Assembly (NCBI GenBank): GCA_964016885.1
Contig: OZ024743.1
Span: forward strand, 166,693,522-166,757,521
Length of the DNA: 64,000 nucleotides
Direction: 5' to 3'
Origin: Eledone cirrhosa
Taxonomy: Eukaryota > Mollusca > Cephalopoda > Octopoda > Eledonidae
The translations under genes and the position numbers were made by a program. The first letter of the stretch is position 1; the number at the start of each line of letters is the position of its first letter. The notes under the pieces were generated by a model that did no database searches, was not told where the DNA came from, and was given only the letters and a program-made list of their open reading frames with translations. Below, in pieces: positions 44,151-53,881 of the stretch.

Positions 44151-47100
44151 TTACAGATATATACTCAGAGTCGGCCCATTCACTCGGGCCATTCTTGCTT
44201 CTCTCACCCATCTTTCAACAAAATGCTGGGAAGAGAGCACTTCCCTCTCTACTCTGATTTTCCTTTTCAAATGAAATTTGAAAAAGTCAATCAGAGCATC
44301 ACCGAAGAGGTAAGTGCTCGTCTTCAGCCCTTTCAAACGTGTCCACCATACTATCTCTTTCGCCATGGCCACCAGACAGATAAAAACTGCCTGCCCTTCC
44401 CGGCTAAAGGAGGAGGGCGGGGCAATCCTCACGATGGACTCAGATGATAGCTGGATCCGTCCTAAACGCGACAGCAGGTGTTCGACATAAACCCACAAGT
44501 CAGCAATTTTCGGACACTGGACGAGTGCGTGCAGGACGGTTTCGTCGCCCTGCGCGCATCTCGGACATGCCCGGCTGACGGCACCTCCATGCCTGTAGAG
44601 TTTATCCCGAACTGGCAAGGCTCCTCGGTAGCACTGCCAGGCCAGAGATTTCTGGAAGTTGTCCATAGGCCCTGGCCCGAAAGTTCTTCCGAAGAGATTG
44701 GCTAGTTGATTTTCGTCGACGCCTAGAGTTTCCCCAAGTACGTCGTCGCTCTTCCCCTCCACTAATCCTCTATAGAACGCCGAGGTGGAGTTTCCACCGA
44801 TCACATTGCCCGATTGGTCGAGGGCTGTGAGCGCCTGAAGACATTCCAGTCTCCAGGCGCTCCCTCTCGGTCTTCGCTTGACCCAGGACTGCAGCTCCGT
44901 CAAGGAAACGAGCTGGGGAAAAACGCGTCTAGCAAACGGCGACCACACCTGATCACCGTCGAGGAAGAGGTGGAGATGTCGTAGCCTGAGCGCGTGCCTG
45001 CGCATCATCAGCCACGGCATGCCCAGCCCTCCACGTAGCGGGTGTTGACAACAGATGGACCGCCTGACCATCGGAGCACGTCCCTTCCACAAAAAGCGAA
45101 AGAGCAAACGCTCCAGCGCAGTCAGGCGAGGCTTAGGACAAGGTACGACGGTTAGGCGGTAGCAGATGACAGACGCGATGTACGCGTTAGCCACCTCCGC
45201 TCGACCTTTCAGGGATAGCTTCCTCTCCGCCCATTTCTGGGTGAGAGAAGCCACCCTGCTCGTCACCTCGTCCCAGTTTTTGTCCGTCTGGAGGTCCGGA
45301 CCGAACCAGACCCCTAGCAATTTAACCGGTCCGTCCGTCCAGCGCCCGACGACGCTGTTGGACGGCATGGACCTGCCTCTCCAGGTGCCGAGCTGCAGGC
45401 CCACTGACTTTTCCTGGTTGATCATTGCTCCTGTCACCGCTTCGTATTCTCTTAGTGTAGTGCCGATCGCCTCGATGTGTTTGGCGTTCGACACCACTAC
45501 GGTGACATCGTCCGCATATGCTGACACGGATCTTCCGCATCCTAGTTCGCGCGGGACTCCCCTCAACGTCTCCAGTTTGTGCAGTAATGGCTCGAGAGTC
45601 AATACGTACAAGAGGGACGAGAGGGGACATCCTTGGCGGACCGAGCGCATGATGTTGAACGGTTCCGACAGGTGACCGTTCACTCTCACCACAGAGCAGA
45701 TGTCGCTGTGCATGGCAGCGATCCAGCCTCTGAAGACGGGCCCAAAGCCAGCCGCCCTCAGGACTGCCGCTAGGTAACGATGGTCGACCCTATCGAAAGC
45801 TTTCGACTGATCTAAATTGATCAAGGACCCACCCGTGCCAGGTTCCCTAGCTACCCTCTCTACGATGTATCGCATGAGGTGGAGGTTGTCGTGGATGGAT
45901 CTGTCGGGAATGGCGCATGTCTGCGCCTCTCCCACCAGACCACCAACGACAAGCGCCAACCTCTTTGCTAGCACCTTGGCCAAAATCTTAAACTCTGTGT
46001 TTAGCAGAGTTATGGGCCGGAAATTGTCTATGTTATCCCCCTTGTTCGGATCCTTTCTCAGCAGTGCCACCGCTCCTCGGCTCACAGAACTGGGAATTCT
46101 CCCGTTCTGTTGCCAGTTGCAGTAGACGTCCGCCAAGAGGCCTCCGAACAAGTCTGGCATCTGTACGTAAAGTTCATAGGGCAGACCATCCAAACCAGGC
46201 GATTTACCCCTTGTGCAGCCAGTCATTGCCTCCCTTACTTCAGCGGCTGTTATCGGCTTTTCGCAACACTTCGCCTCAGTGGCCGAGAGCCGCGGCAGTC
46301 CGTCGAGGTAGACACTAAAGTCCATCCCTCTACCCGGCCCCCCGCTGCCCCCGAACAGCTGAGCGAAGTGTCGCTGAAAAGCTTCACACATTTGCCCGGG
46401 ATCGAGTAGCATGCGCCCGTCGTGGTCCACCAAAGACCGGATCGTGGCTTTGTTGCCACGACGCGCCTCCGCCACTCGGGCCCATTGAACGGCTTTCGTC
46501 CCCTCGTGTCTGAGAGCACGCACCCTAGCTCTGACAACGCAGCCTTCGTGCTTTGCATTGAAGAATTGGTCAAGGGCCAATTTCGCCGCAAGCACGTCGG
46601 TCGCAATGCCTTTGCTAAGCGCCTCGTCTAATTTTCTAACTAGTTCTCCCTCTGCTCTATTTTTCTCTATTGCTAAAGCCTTACTAAACCTAATCGATTC
46701 TATTCTAATCGCTCTTTTCAGAGCAAACCACCACTTGTTGTTGACGATGGCCCCCGTCAACGCCCGCTTAACTAGTTCGCTAATCCGGTCTCTGTAGGCC
46801 TTGCGCGCTGGTAAGGACGCGTTTAGCTTCCAGTAGCCGGGTCCTCGTCTATGAAGCCTATCTAAGTCAAGCACACAGATCACGAATTTGTGGTCCGTGT
46901 AGCTGACTATCTTGAATTGTGGACAGCCTATGCTAGACCTATCTATTTCCCTACAAAATACTCTATCTAGATATGATCTGGATGACCCTATGCGGTTTGT
47001 CCAAGTCCACATTGGCACATTCGGGAAATCCAATCGGTACCTGTCAGACAGTTCAAAACGCCTGAGCAGGTTGGTGAGGCTCTTGCACCCTCCACCCCTA

Positions 47101-47570
47101 TCCGCTAATCCCACACAGTCCCAGCGTGCATCTAAGATCCCGTTCCAGTCGCCCACTAACACTAAAGAGCGCGACGTTCCAAGAAAGGTCTCCAGACGCC
47201 GGAAGAAATCAGGCCGCCCTGCTCCTGTCGGGGCATAGACGGCCACTAGCCTGAAAGCTTGCCCGTCTCCGCTGGTCACGTCCAGCACCACCAGCTTACC
47301 CTCTGGGTCCAGGAAGATGGCCCGTATGGCGAGATCCAAACCTCTCCGAAAAAGCACAGCAACTCCTCCACCCGATCCAGGACGGCTGGGAGATGCGTAC
47401 ACATCGTAGCCGCCGAAGATCGGTGCGAAGGCCCGTGCTTCGGAGATTCTGGTCTCGCTGATGGCCACTACATCTATGTTTAGTGACCTGAGGTCGTTGA
47501 GCAGGTGACCCTGCTTCCATGACGACCCCAAGCCACGCGCATTTATGCTGCCTATTCTGAGTGAGGTCAT
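44151..47570 (-). CDS. Copy B ORF2: APE endonuclease-reverse transcriptase, intact
   Basis: 1139 codons from ATG. Endonuclease (residues 1-235) with SINARGL, ISET (Glu 39), VLVGDWNGILD (Asp 141, Asn 143), YLDRVF (Asp 201) and YTDHKF (Asp 226, His 227). RT with NFRPITLLNTEFKILAKVLA, LINLDQSKAFDRVDH (Asp at 586 and 593), SVRQGCPLSSLLYVL (643-657) and AYADD (684-688). The C-terminal part has WQCYRGALPVRDKL and a zinc-like CPRCAQGDETVLHALVQC. It nicks DNA and copies element RNA at the nick. All catalytic residues seem present and there is no stop. Motifs fit the L1/Tx1 group; other copies in the window are broken. Confidence 0.95.
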   Translation of the reverse strand: MTSLRIGSINARGLGSSWKQGHLLNDLRSLNIDVVAISETRISEARAFAPIFGGYDVYASPSRPGSGGGVAVLFRRGLDLAIRAIFLDPEGKLVVLDVTSGDGQAFRLVAVYAPTGAGRPDFFRRLETFLGTSRSLVLVGDWNGILDARWDCVGLADRGGGCKSLTNLLRRFELSDRYRLDFPNVPMWTWTNRIGSSRSYLDRVFCREIDRSSIGCPQFKIVSYTDHKFVICVLDLDRLHRRGPGYWKLNASLPARKAYRDRISELVKRALTGAIVNNKWWFALKRAIRIESIRFSKALAIEKNRAEGELVRKLDEALSKGIATDVLAAKLALDQFFNAKHEGCVVRARVRALRHEGTKAVQWARVAEARRGNKATIRSLVDHDGRMLLDPGQMCEAFQRHFAQLFGGSGGPGRGMDFSVYLDGLPRLSATEAKCCEKPITAAEVREAMTGCTRGKSPGLDGLPYELYVQMPDLFGGLLADVYCNWQQNGRIPSSVSRGAVALLRKDPNKGDNIDNFRPITLLNTEFKILAKVLAKRLALVVGGLVGEAQTCAIPDRSIHDNLHLMRYIVERVAREPGTGGSLINLDQSKAFDRVDHRYLAAVLRAAGFGPVFRGWIAAMHSDICSVVRVNGHLSEPFNIMRSVRQGCPLSSLLYVLTLEPLLHKLETLRGVPRELGCGRSVSAYADDVTVVVSNAKHIEAIGTTLREYEAVTGAMINQEKSVGLQLGTWRGRSMPSNSVVGRWTDGPVKLLGVWFGPDLQTDKNWDEVTSRVASLTQKWAERKLSLKGRAEVANAYIASVICYRLTVVPCPKPRLTALERLLFRFLWKGRAPMVRRSICCQHPLRGGLGMPWLMMRRHALRLRHLHLFLDGDQVWSPFARRVFPQLVSLTELQSWVKRRPRGSAWRLECLQALTALDQSGNVIGGNSTSAFYRGLVEGKSDDVLGETLGVDENQLANLFGRTFGPGPMDNFQKSLAWQCYRGALPVRDKLYRHGGAVSRACPRCAQGDETVLHALVQCPKIADLWVYVEHLLSRLGRIQLSSESIVRIAPPSSFSREGQAVFICLVAMAKEIVWWTRLKGLKTSTYLFGDALIDFFKFHLKRKIRVEREVLSSQHFVERWVREARMARVNGPTLSIYL

Positions 47571-47605
47571 GTTTAAAATAGAGTGGAAAAGATGGGAAAG
47601 ACCAC

Positions 47606-49618
47606 TTACCGTATTTTTGGTAGAGGAGGGATGGTTTTTACATCCCTTTTCACTTGATCGTCTGGTGAAGGGACCGTTGAATCGTCCCTTCGGCTGGTCG
47701 TCGGCTCTTCTAAGAGAATGTCTGAATATACTCTTCGATTAATGGTTCCTCCTAGGTCCCTGAAATCACCAACTGCGTTGGGGAATTTCGTTTTAATGTT
47801 TGTGTATTGTTTCTGTGCTATTTTTAGCAGTCTTATGTTAGTTGGCGTTTTGATTGGTGCTGGTATTATGTAGTCCTGTTGTGAAATGTCTGTGTGTTCA
47901 ATTATGTAAGTCATTAGTTTCTTGTCGTGTGTGTTTATTGCCGTGCATTTGTTTTTCTGGGGGTGGGGTGTGGTTCTGCTATTTTCTTGTCGTTGTTGCT
48001 GGGTGTGTGTGTTTTGTTGTTGTGTTTGCGATGTTGGTGCTTGTGGTGGTGGTGTTGAAGGTGTTGTTGGCGGTGGGGTTGTCGCCGGTGGTGATGGTGG
48101 TGCTGGTGTGGGTGGTGATGGTGTTGGTGGTGTTGCTGCTGTGGGTCTCTTTGCAGTAGACTTTACCCTTTTCTCATTTCTTTCCTCCCTTTTCAAAGGC
48201 GACGATGCGCTGCTTCTGCGTTTGTGCCTTCTTGAGACCTTTTGCCATCCCTCTCCCACCTCACACTCCATGTCTGATTCTGTAAGGTCGGGGAGGGGTA
48301 CCAGCTCCACTCTTTCACTTGTTGTTGTTGGTGATGTTTGCACTGGAGTCTCTGTTGCAGCTGCATTTGGTATTGCTGTTGTTGTTGTTAATATTTCCAC
48401 TGCTGCTGCTGTCTTTGATTTCCGTGGAGTGGGTATGGGTGCCACGGACCTATCGTTCCTGGTTGCCGCTTGTCCTGTTGCTGGTAGCCGTGGAACCGGA
48501 TTCGGGAGGAGGGGGGTTTTCTCCTTTCTCAGGGTCTTCTCGTTGCAGAAGGCCCTGAGGTGAGTCTTCGATCCACAGCGAAAGCATTTCGGGCGTTTGC
48601 CCTCAACACTTATGGGCAGTTGAGTGCCGTTATCGAAGTCTATCACATCCGGGATAGCTTCGATGCACTCCTGGTTGGTTTGGATTAGCATCTCAATGGA
48701 GGAGCCGACCCAATCTTCTCTTACTTTTTTCTGTACTTGCAGTACAGTTGTTTTGTCCTCGATTCCGACGAGGACAGACGCGGCCAGCCAAGAAGGGGTC
48801 ATTCCGGGGGGGACGTGGGTCAGTTTGACCCTCACAATTTTTTGCCCGCAGTAGGAGGGCACCAACACCATTTCCTCGCTCCTTAGGGTCACTACTGATT
48901 GGGCCTTTGCCTCCTGGGGTGTGGCAAAAAGTACGTCTACGGTGGCGTATTTTTTGCCTCGGGTGATGTGCGTTTTCCTCTGCCACACAGACCCCAAGGC
49001 TTTTTGTATTTGGGCCTCTGTGGCTCTTTCCACCCTACGGGATTTTGTACTTACTGTACGGTACGTGACCGTACAGTGCTCTTGGGTTTCGAAAAAATTT
49101 TTCGCTGCCTTGCAGATTGCTCGGTGTCCGTTCTTTGTCACCATCTTCTTCGCTTCCTCTAATTCCTCATTTGTTATGAGGATTGTTTCCAGGTTTTTCG
49201 CAATACCTGCAAATGAGATTGGTTTTTCTCTGCTGTTGTTGTTGTCGTCAGAGCTGCTGGTACTTTTGTTGTTGCTGCAGGTACTACGACTACTGCCTCC
49301 GCCGCTGTTGCTGTGGTTGTTGTTGGTGTTGCTGCTGCTAATGCTGTTGTTGTTTATGCTGCTGGTGATGCTGTTGCGGCTGCTACTGTTGTTTTCATTG
49401 TCACTGTTGCTGTTGTTATTACGGCTGCTACTGCTATTATTCCTGACGTCAGACGAATGAACTGGGTTTTCGTATTTCCCGCACACCTGTTTCGTCGCTG
49501 TCGTCGTCGTCGTGGAGAAACCTTGCACGCTTTGCACGAGACTTTTCTTTTCTTTCGTCGCTTGCGAAAGAGAAGGTAGGGAGAGAGACACATTTAAAGA
49601 AGGGAGGGAGAGAGACAA
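47606..49618 (-). CDS. Copy B ORF1: zinc-knuckle RNA-binding protein
   Basis: 670-codon open frame whose listed first codon is TTG. By comparison with copy A the natural ATG is near 49712 (ATGGCTACC), but a run of 13 A and a 2-bp difference downstream put it out of frame. Features: Ser/Asn-rich low-complexity region (residues 60-130), conserved KNLETILITNEEL (141-153), a basic middle, zinc knuckle C345-x2-C348-x4-H353-x4-C358 and a Pro/Thr/Gln-rich tail (about 500-570). It is expected to coat element RNA in the particle with ORF2. Longer than many LINE ORF1 proteins. If the start problem is real, the N-terminal ~35 residues are lost. Confidence 0.85.
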   Translation of the reverse strand: MSLSLPSLNVSLSLPSLSQATKEKKSLVQSVQGFSTTTTTATKQVCGKYENPVHSSDVRNNSSSSRNNNSNSDNENNSSSRNSITSSINNNSISSSNTNNNHSNSGGGSSRSTCSNNKSTSSSDDNNNSREKPISFAGIAKNLETILITNEELEEAKKMVTKNGHRAICKAAKNFFETQEHCTVTYRTVSTKSRRVERATEAQIQKALGSVWQRKTHITRGKKYATVDVLFATPQEAKAQSVVTLRSEEMVLVPSYCGQKIVRVKLTHVPPGMTPSWLAASVLVGIEDKTTVLQVQKKVREDWVGSSIEMLIQTNQECIEAIPDVIDFDNGTQLPISVEGKRPKCFRCGSKTHLRAFCNEKTLRKEKTPLLPNPVPRLPATGQAATRNDRSVAPIPTPRKSKTAAAVEILTTTTAIPNAAATETPVQTSPTTTSERVELVPLPDLTESDMECEVGEGWQKVSRRHKRRSSASSPLKREERNEKRVKSTAKRPTAATPPTPSPPTPAPPSPPATTPPPTTPSTPPPQAPTSQTQQQNTHTQQQRQENSRTTPHPQKNKCTAINTHDKKLMTYIIEHTDISQQDYIIPAPIKTPTNIRLLKIAQKQYTNIKTKFPNAVGDFRDLGGTINRRVYSDILLEEPTTSRRDDSTVPSPDDQVKRDVKTIPPLPKIR

Positions 49619-49920
49619 TCTTCTCTCTCCTGTAGTGATGATTGAGGAAGAAGAAGACGGAATGAGTGGGAGTGACGTATGAAATTTTTTTTTTTTTGGT
49701 AGCCATGTTGTTTTGTTTAAAATGAAATTTTGGGTACAAAACCCCCAATAACTGGCTATTTAACCCCGAAGGGCCAAATAACGGACAGAAAGACCCCTCT
49801 CACGAGGAGGAGGGTGTCTTTATCAACAATTTGGTTCAAGTTTTAAACAATTTACAATTGTTTTAACGGTTAAAAATTACTATACCTTACAGAGCCGAGC
49901 CTCCGTCAACCATGGCATTC
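49619..49920 (-). promoter_or_regulatory. Copy B 5' untranslated region, putative internal promoter
   Basis: About 300 bases highly similar to 31929-32230 of copy A. It starts at GAATGCCATGGTTGACGGAGGC and includes CTCCTCGTGAGAGGGGTC and TTTGGCCCTTCGGGGTTAAA. LINEs carry an internal promoter here; no core motif can be assigned with certainty. Confidence 0.6.
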
Positions 49921-49950
49921 AATAATAATAATAATAATAATAATAATAAT
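49921..49950. repeat. (AAT)n microsatellite
   Basis: 10 units between the 5' end of copy B and a 5'-truncated Dong-like copy. Confidence 0.93.
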
Positions 49951-51257
49951 TTGGGTGTTCTGGAGGCTGATGACATCAAGAACAAAAAAATGAAGGAGTT
50001 GATAAGATCTGAGTACATTAGGAGAGTTAGGAGCGTATTAAAATCACTTCTAAATAGTAGGAATGTCATAAGTGCAGTGAATTCCCGAGCTGTGTTTATT
50101 ATTAGGTACAGTGCGGGAATTCTGAGATGGAATGTTGCTGAACAAAAAGAAATGGATAGGAAGACTAGGAAGCTATTGACTATCTACAACATGTTCCACA
50201 AGAGGAGTGATGTCGATAGACTCTACCTAAGGAGATCTGAGGGTGGAAGAGGTCTTATCAGCATAGAGGACTGTATTCAGATGGAGAAAAACAACCTATA
50301 CAAATACGTGACCTATAGTAAGGAGCCAATGCTCAGAACTGTACTGAAGGAGGGGACAGTAGGCCAGGGGATGTCCAAGGAGGAAATAACATCAAGGAGG
50401 AAGAGCAGCCTTAAGGGAAAATCCCTTCATAGTACCTTCTTTGAGAAAACTGAATTTAGAGATCCACAGACATGGAACTGGTTGAGAAGAGGAGACCTCA
50501 AAAAGGCTACAGAAGGAATGCTAATGGCTGCGCAGGAGCAGGCCCTCAAAACGAAGTGGTTGAAGCACCATATTTACAAGGAGGAGGCTAGCCCACTGTG
50601 CAGGATCTGTGGAGAGAGAGAGGAGACTGTGGCTTACATTGTGTCCGAGTGTAAACACCTAGCCCAGACCCACTATAAGGGCTGGAGACACGATGTGATG
50701 GGCAGGGTGATCCACTGGCACCTGTGCAAAGTAAACAATTTACCACATTCTGAGAAATGGTATGAGCATAGGCCAGAGGCGGTGATGGAGAACAATCAGG
50801 TGAAGGTGCTGTGGGATTTTAGGATACAGACGGACAAAAAACTGGAACACAATAGACCTGATCTGGTGGTTGTGGAAAAAGAAAAAAGATCGTGTCTGAT
50901 TGTGGATGTGGCCTGCCCGTTCGACACGAGAGTGCAAGAGAAGGAGAGGGAGAAAATTAACTGATACCAGGACCTAAAGTGGGAGGTGAAAAGGATTTGG
51001 AACTGCCATGAAGTCAAAGTGATCCCGATTGTCATAGGCGCACTGGGAACTATCTCCAAAAGTTTCCAGGGATGGTTAAAGAAAATCGGCCCCTTCACGC
51101 TTTTTGGAACGCTTCAAAAGGCATGCTTGCTTGGAACAGCAAGAACCCTCCGATACGTCCTGAATATCTGAGGCTGCAGGTAGTGGCTTGATATTCAATC
51201 CAACGGACTTTCCAGTTAACCAACATCAATGACTGAGATTCAAGGAATAACAACAAC
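49951..51257 (+). pseudogene. R4/Dong-like LINE, 5'-truncated duplicate
   Basis: Equivalent to 42522-43828 of the larger copy. It starts inside RT (LGVLEADDIKNKKMKELI) and continues to the restriction-like endonuclease, including the same TGA at 50962-50964. The first ~145 bases differ from the larger copy at about 13% of positions. From about 50099 to the (AAT)n tail the two appear identical with a constant offset of 7429. It encodes no catalytic RT core. Confidence 0.93.

Positions 51258-51317
<60 letters not shown>
51258..51317. repeat. (AAT)n microsatellite
   Basis: 20 units between Dong-like 3' end (plus) and Tx1-like copy C 3' end (minus), the second such tail-to-tail junction. Confidence 0.95.
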
Positions 51318-51319
<2 letters not shown>

Positions 51320-53559
51320 TTTCTTTATTGGCCACAAGGGCTGACATCAAGAAAAACATTACAGACGGCACAGGACGGTACAGGACGGTACGATGTGGGT
51401 TTTGTGCGTGTAAATATTTTTATTATTTATATAAGAAAAGAAAAAAAGGACATAGAAACATATATATATATAAACAATAAAAATGAAAATTGAAACAATG
51501 AAAAATTCCTCAATAGGGGGGAAACCTCCGAGGGTTACTCGTGGCGAAAAACACAAAAGACCACGGCCACCCTGACCACCAGGGCAAGCGTCAATTTTTC
51601 CATTTCTCAAACTACAGACGTATATTCAGAGCGGTCCCATTCACTCGGACCATTCTCGCTACATTCACCCACCTTTCAAGAAACTTGCTAGAAGGTAGCA
51701 CTTGCCTCTCCACTCTGATTTTCCTCTTCAAGTGAAACTTGAAAAAGTTAATTAGGGATTCGGCGAAGAGGAAAGTGTCTGTTTTTAACCCTTTCAACCT
51801 TGTCCACCACACAATCTCTTTCGCCAAGGCCACCAGGCAGATGAAAACCGCCTGCCCTTCCTCCTCGAAGGAAGACGGCGAGACCATCTGCACAATGGAC
51901 TCAGTCGATAACCGGATCAGTCCTACACGCGACAGCAACTGTTCGAAATAGCTCCACAAGTCAGCAATGCTCGGGCACTGAACGAGTGCGTACACGACGG
52001 TTTCGTCGCTCTGCGCACATCTCGGACAGGCTCGGCTGACGGCACTTCCGTGCCTGTAGAGCTTATCTCGAACCGGCAGCGCTCCCCGGTAGCACTGCCA
52101 GGCCAGGGATTTTTGGAAGTTATCCATATGCCCTGGGCTGAAAGTTCTCCGGAAGAGAGCAAACAGCTGATCTTCTTCGACGCCCAGGATCTCTCCGAGA
52201 ACGTCGTCGCTCTTCCCTTCCACTAGTCCTCTATAGAACGCCGAGGTGGATGTTCCACCGATATTGGTGCCCAGCTGGCAGAGGGCAGTGAGCGCCTGGA
52301 GACATTCCAGTTTCCAAGCGCTATCCCTCGGTCTTTTTCTGACCCAGGACTGCAGCTCCGTCAAGGAGACGCGCTGTGGGAAAACGTGCCTGGCGAACGG
52401 CGACCACACCTGTTCACCGTCAAGGAAGCACCAGAGATGTCGCAGCCTCAGCGCATATTTGCGCATCATCAGCCATGGCATGCCCAATCCTCCACGCAAC
52501 GGGTGTTGACAGCAGATGGATCGTCGGACCGTGGGAGCGCGTCCCTTCCACAATAAGCGGAAGAGGAGGCGCTCCATTTTGGTGAGAGTTGGGTCGGAGT
52601 AAGGGACGACGGTGAGGCGGTAGCAGATGACGGATGCGATGTACGCATTCGCCACCTTTCAGGGACAGCTTCCTCTCAGCCCATTTCTGGGTGAGGGAGG
52701 CCACTTTGCTCGTCACCTCGTTCCAGTTTTTCTCCACCTGGAGGTCTGGTCCGAACCAGCAATTTAACCGGTCCGTCAGTCCAACGCCCCACGACGCTGT
52801 CGGACGGCATGGGCTTGCCTCTCCAGGTGCCAAGCTGCAAGCCCACCGACTTTTCCTGGTTTATCTTTGCCCCTGTCGTCGCTTCGTATTCCTTGAGAGC
52901 GGTGCCGAGCATCTGGACGTGTCTGGTGCTCGACACCACCACGGTGACATCGTCGGCGCAAGCCGACTCGGATTTCCCGCATCATAGTTCGCGCGGGACC
53001 CCCCTCAACGTCTCCAGCTTGTGCAGTAATGGCTCGAGAGTCAATACGTACAAGAGGGACGAGAGGGCACAACCCTGGCTGACTGAGCGCATGATGCTGA
53101 ACTGCTGCGACAGATGACCGTTCATCCTCACAACTGAGCAGATGTCACTGTACATCGCTGCGATCCAACCCCTGAAAACGGGCCCGAAACCGGCTGCCTC
53201 GAGGACCGCCCCCAGGTACCGATGGTCGACCCTATCGAATGCTTTGGATTGATCCAAGTTGATCAGGGCCCCACCCGTGCCATGTTCCTTAACCACCCTC
53301 TCTATGATGTATCGCATGAGATGGAGGTTGTCGTGTATGGATCTGTCCGGAATGGCGTATGTCTGCGCCTCTCCCACCAGACCCTTGACGACAAGCGCCA
53401 GCCTCGTTGCTAACACCTTGGCCAAAATCTTGAACTCTGCGTTTAGCAGGGTTATGGGCCTGAAATTATCGATAACATCCCCCTTGTTCGGGTTTTTTCT
53501 CAGCAGCGCCACCGCTCCCCGGCTCACAAAACTGGGAATGCTTCCGTTCTTCTGCCAGT
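51318..53559 (-). pseudogene. Tx1-like LINE copy C, diverged and 5'-truncated
   Basis: Minus strand. The RT part (52982-53572) reads NFRPITLLNAEFKILAKVLA, LINLDQSKAFDRVDHRYLGA and RSVSQGCALSSLLYVL. A frameshift follows, then a frame where the catalytic box reads CADD instead of YADD (about 52960-52972), and the open C-terminal 347 codons (51612-52655) with WQCYRGALPVRDKL and CPRCAQSDETVVYALVQC. The endonuclease and ORF1 are missing. The 3' untranslated region differs from copies A and B, so it is another subfamily. It is truncated at 53559 where a PLE segment begins. Confidence 0.9.
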
Positions 53560-53881
53560 ATAAAAACAACAACTTGAGGAATAAATCAGGGGAAAAAATA
53601 TGAACTAGATCTATAATCTGGTATGCTCAGCCAGCATCTTTAGCTATTAAAACACCTTTAGCACACTTATTTTTTAATTCCTTGGATAAATGCTTCCCTA
53701 GATCACATAAATATTACTCTATCTTCAATAGACACACAGTTAAACTCTCTTATTCAACAATTATGAATATTGCTAAAAATATAGCCAAAATAAATAGTAA
53801 AAATCTTAATTAGAACCGAAATATAAACAACGATAATAACAATAATAATAATAATATATTACTTAATGGGAATAACAATAA
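53560..53881 (+). pseudogene. AT-rich PLE fragment between two Tx1-like insertions
   Basis: Plus-strand equivalent of 30323-30689: YKNNNLRNKSGEKI, then SHKYYSIFNRHTVKLSYSTI and Asn-rich NNDNNNNNNNILLNGNNNN. It is limited on the left by Tx1-like copy C and on the right by copy D, which joins inside the AAT/AAC codons. Neither RT nor GIY-YIG remains here. Confidence 0.8.

Larger units (their letters stand above)
43889..49920 (-). mobile_element. Full-length Tx1/L1-like LINE (copy B) with both ORFs open
   Basis: 6.03-kb element on the minus strand: 5' end GAATGCCATGG at 49920, 3' end AATAAAGAAATC at 43889. It is flanked by (AAT)n on both sides. ORF1 (47606-49618) and ORF2 (44151-47570) are separated by 35 bases. 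The 3' untranslated region is 262 bases and contains AATAAA. Confidence 0.95.

Noticed and set aside
47922..48563. 213-codon plus-strand open frame with hydrophobic stretches
   Set aside because: Antisense of intact ORF1; hydrophobicity comes from CAA/CAC-type codons read backwards.
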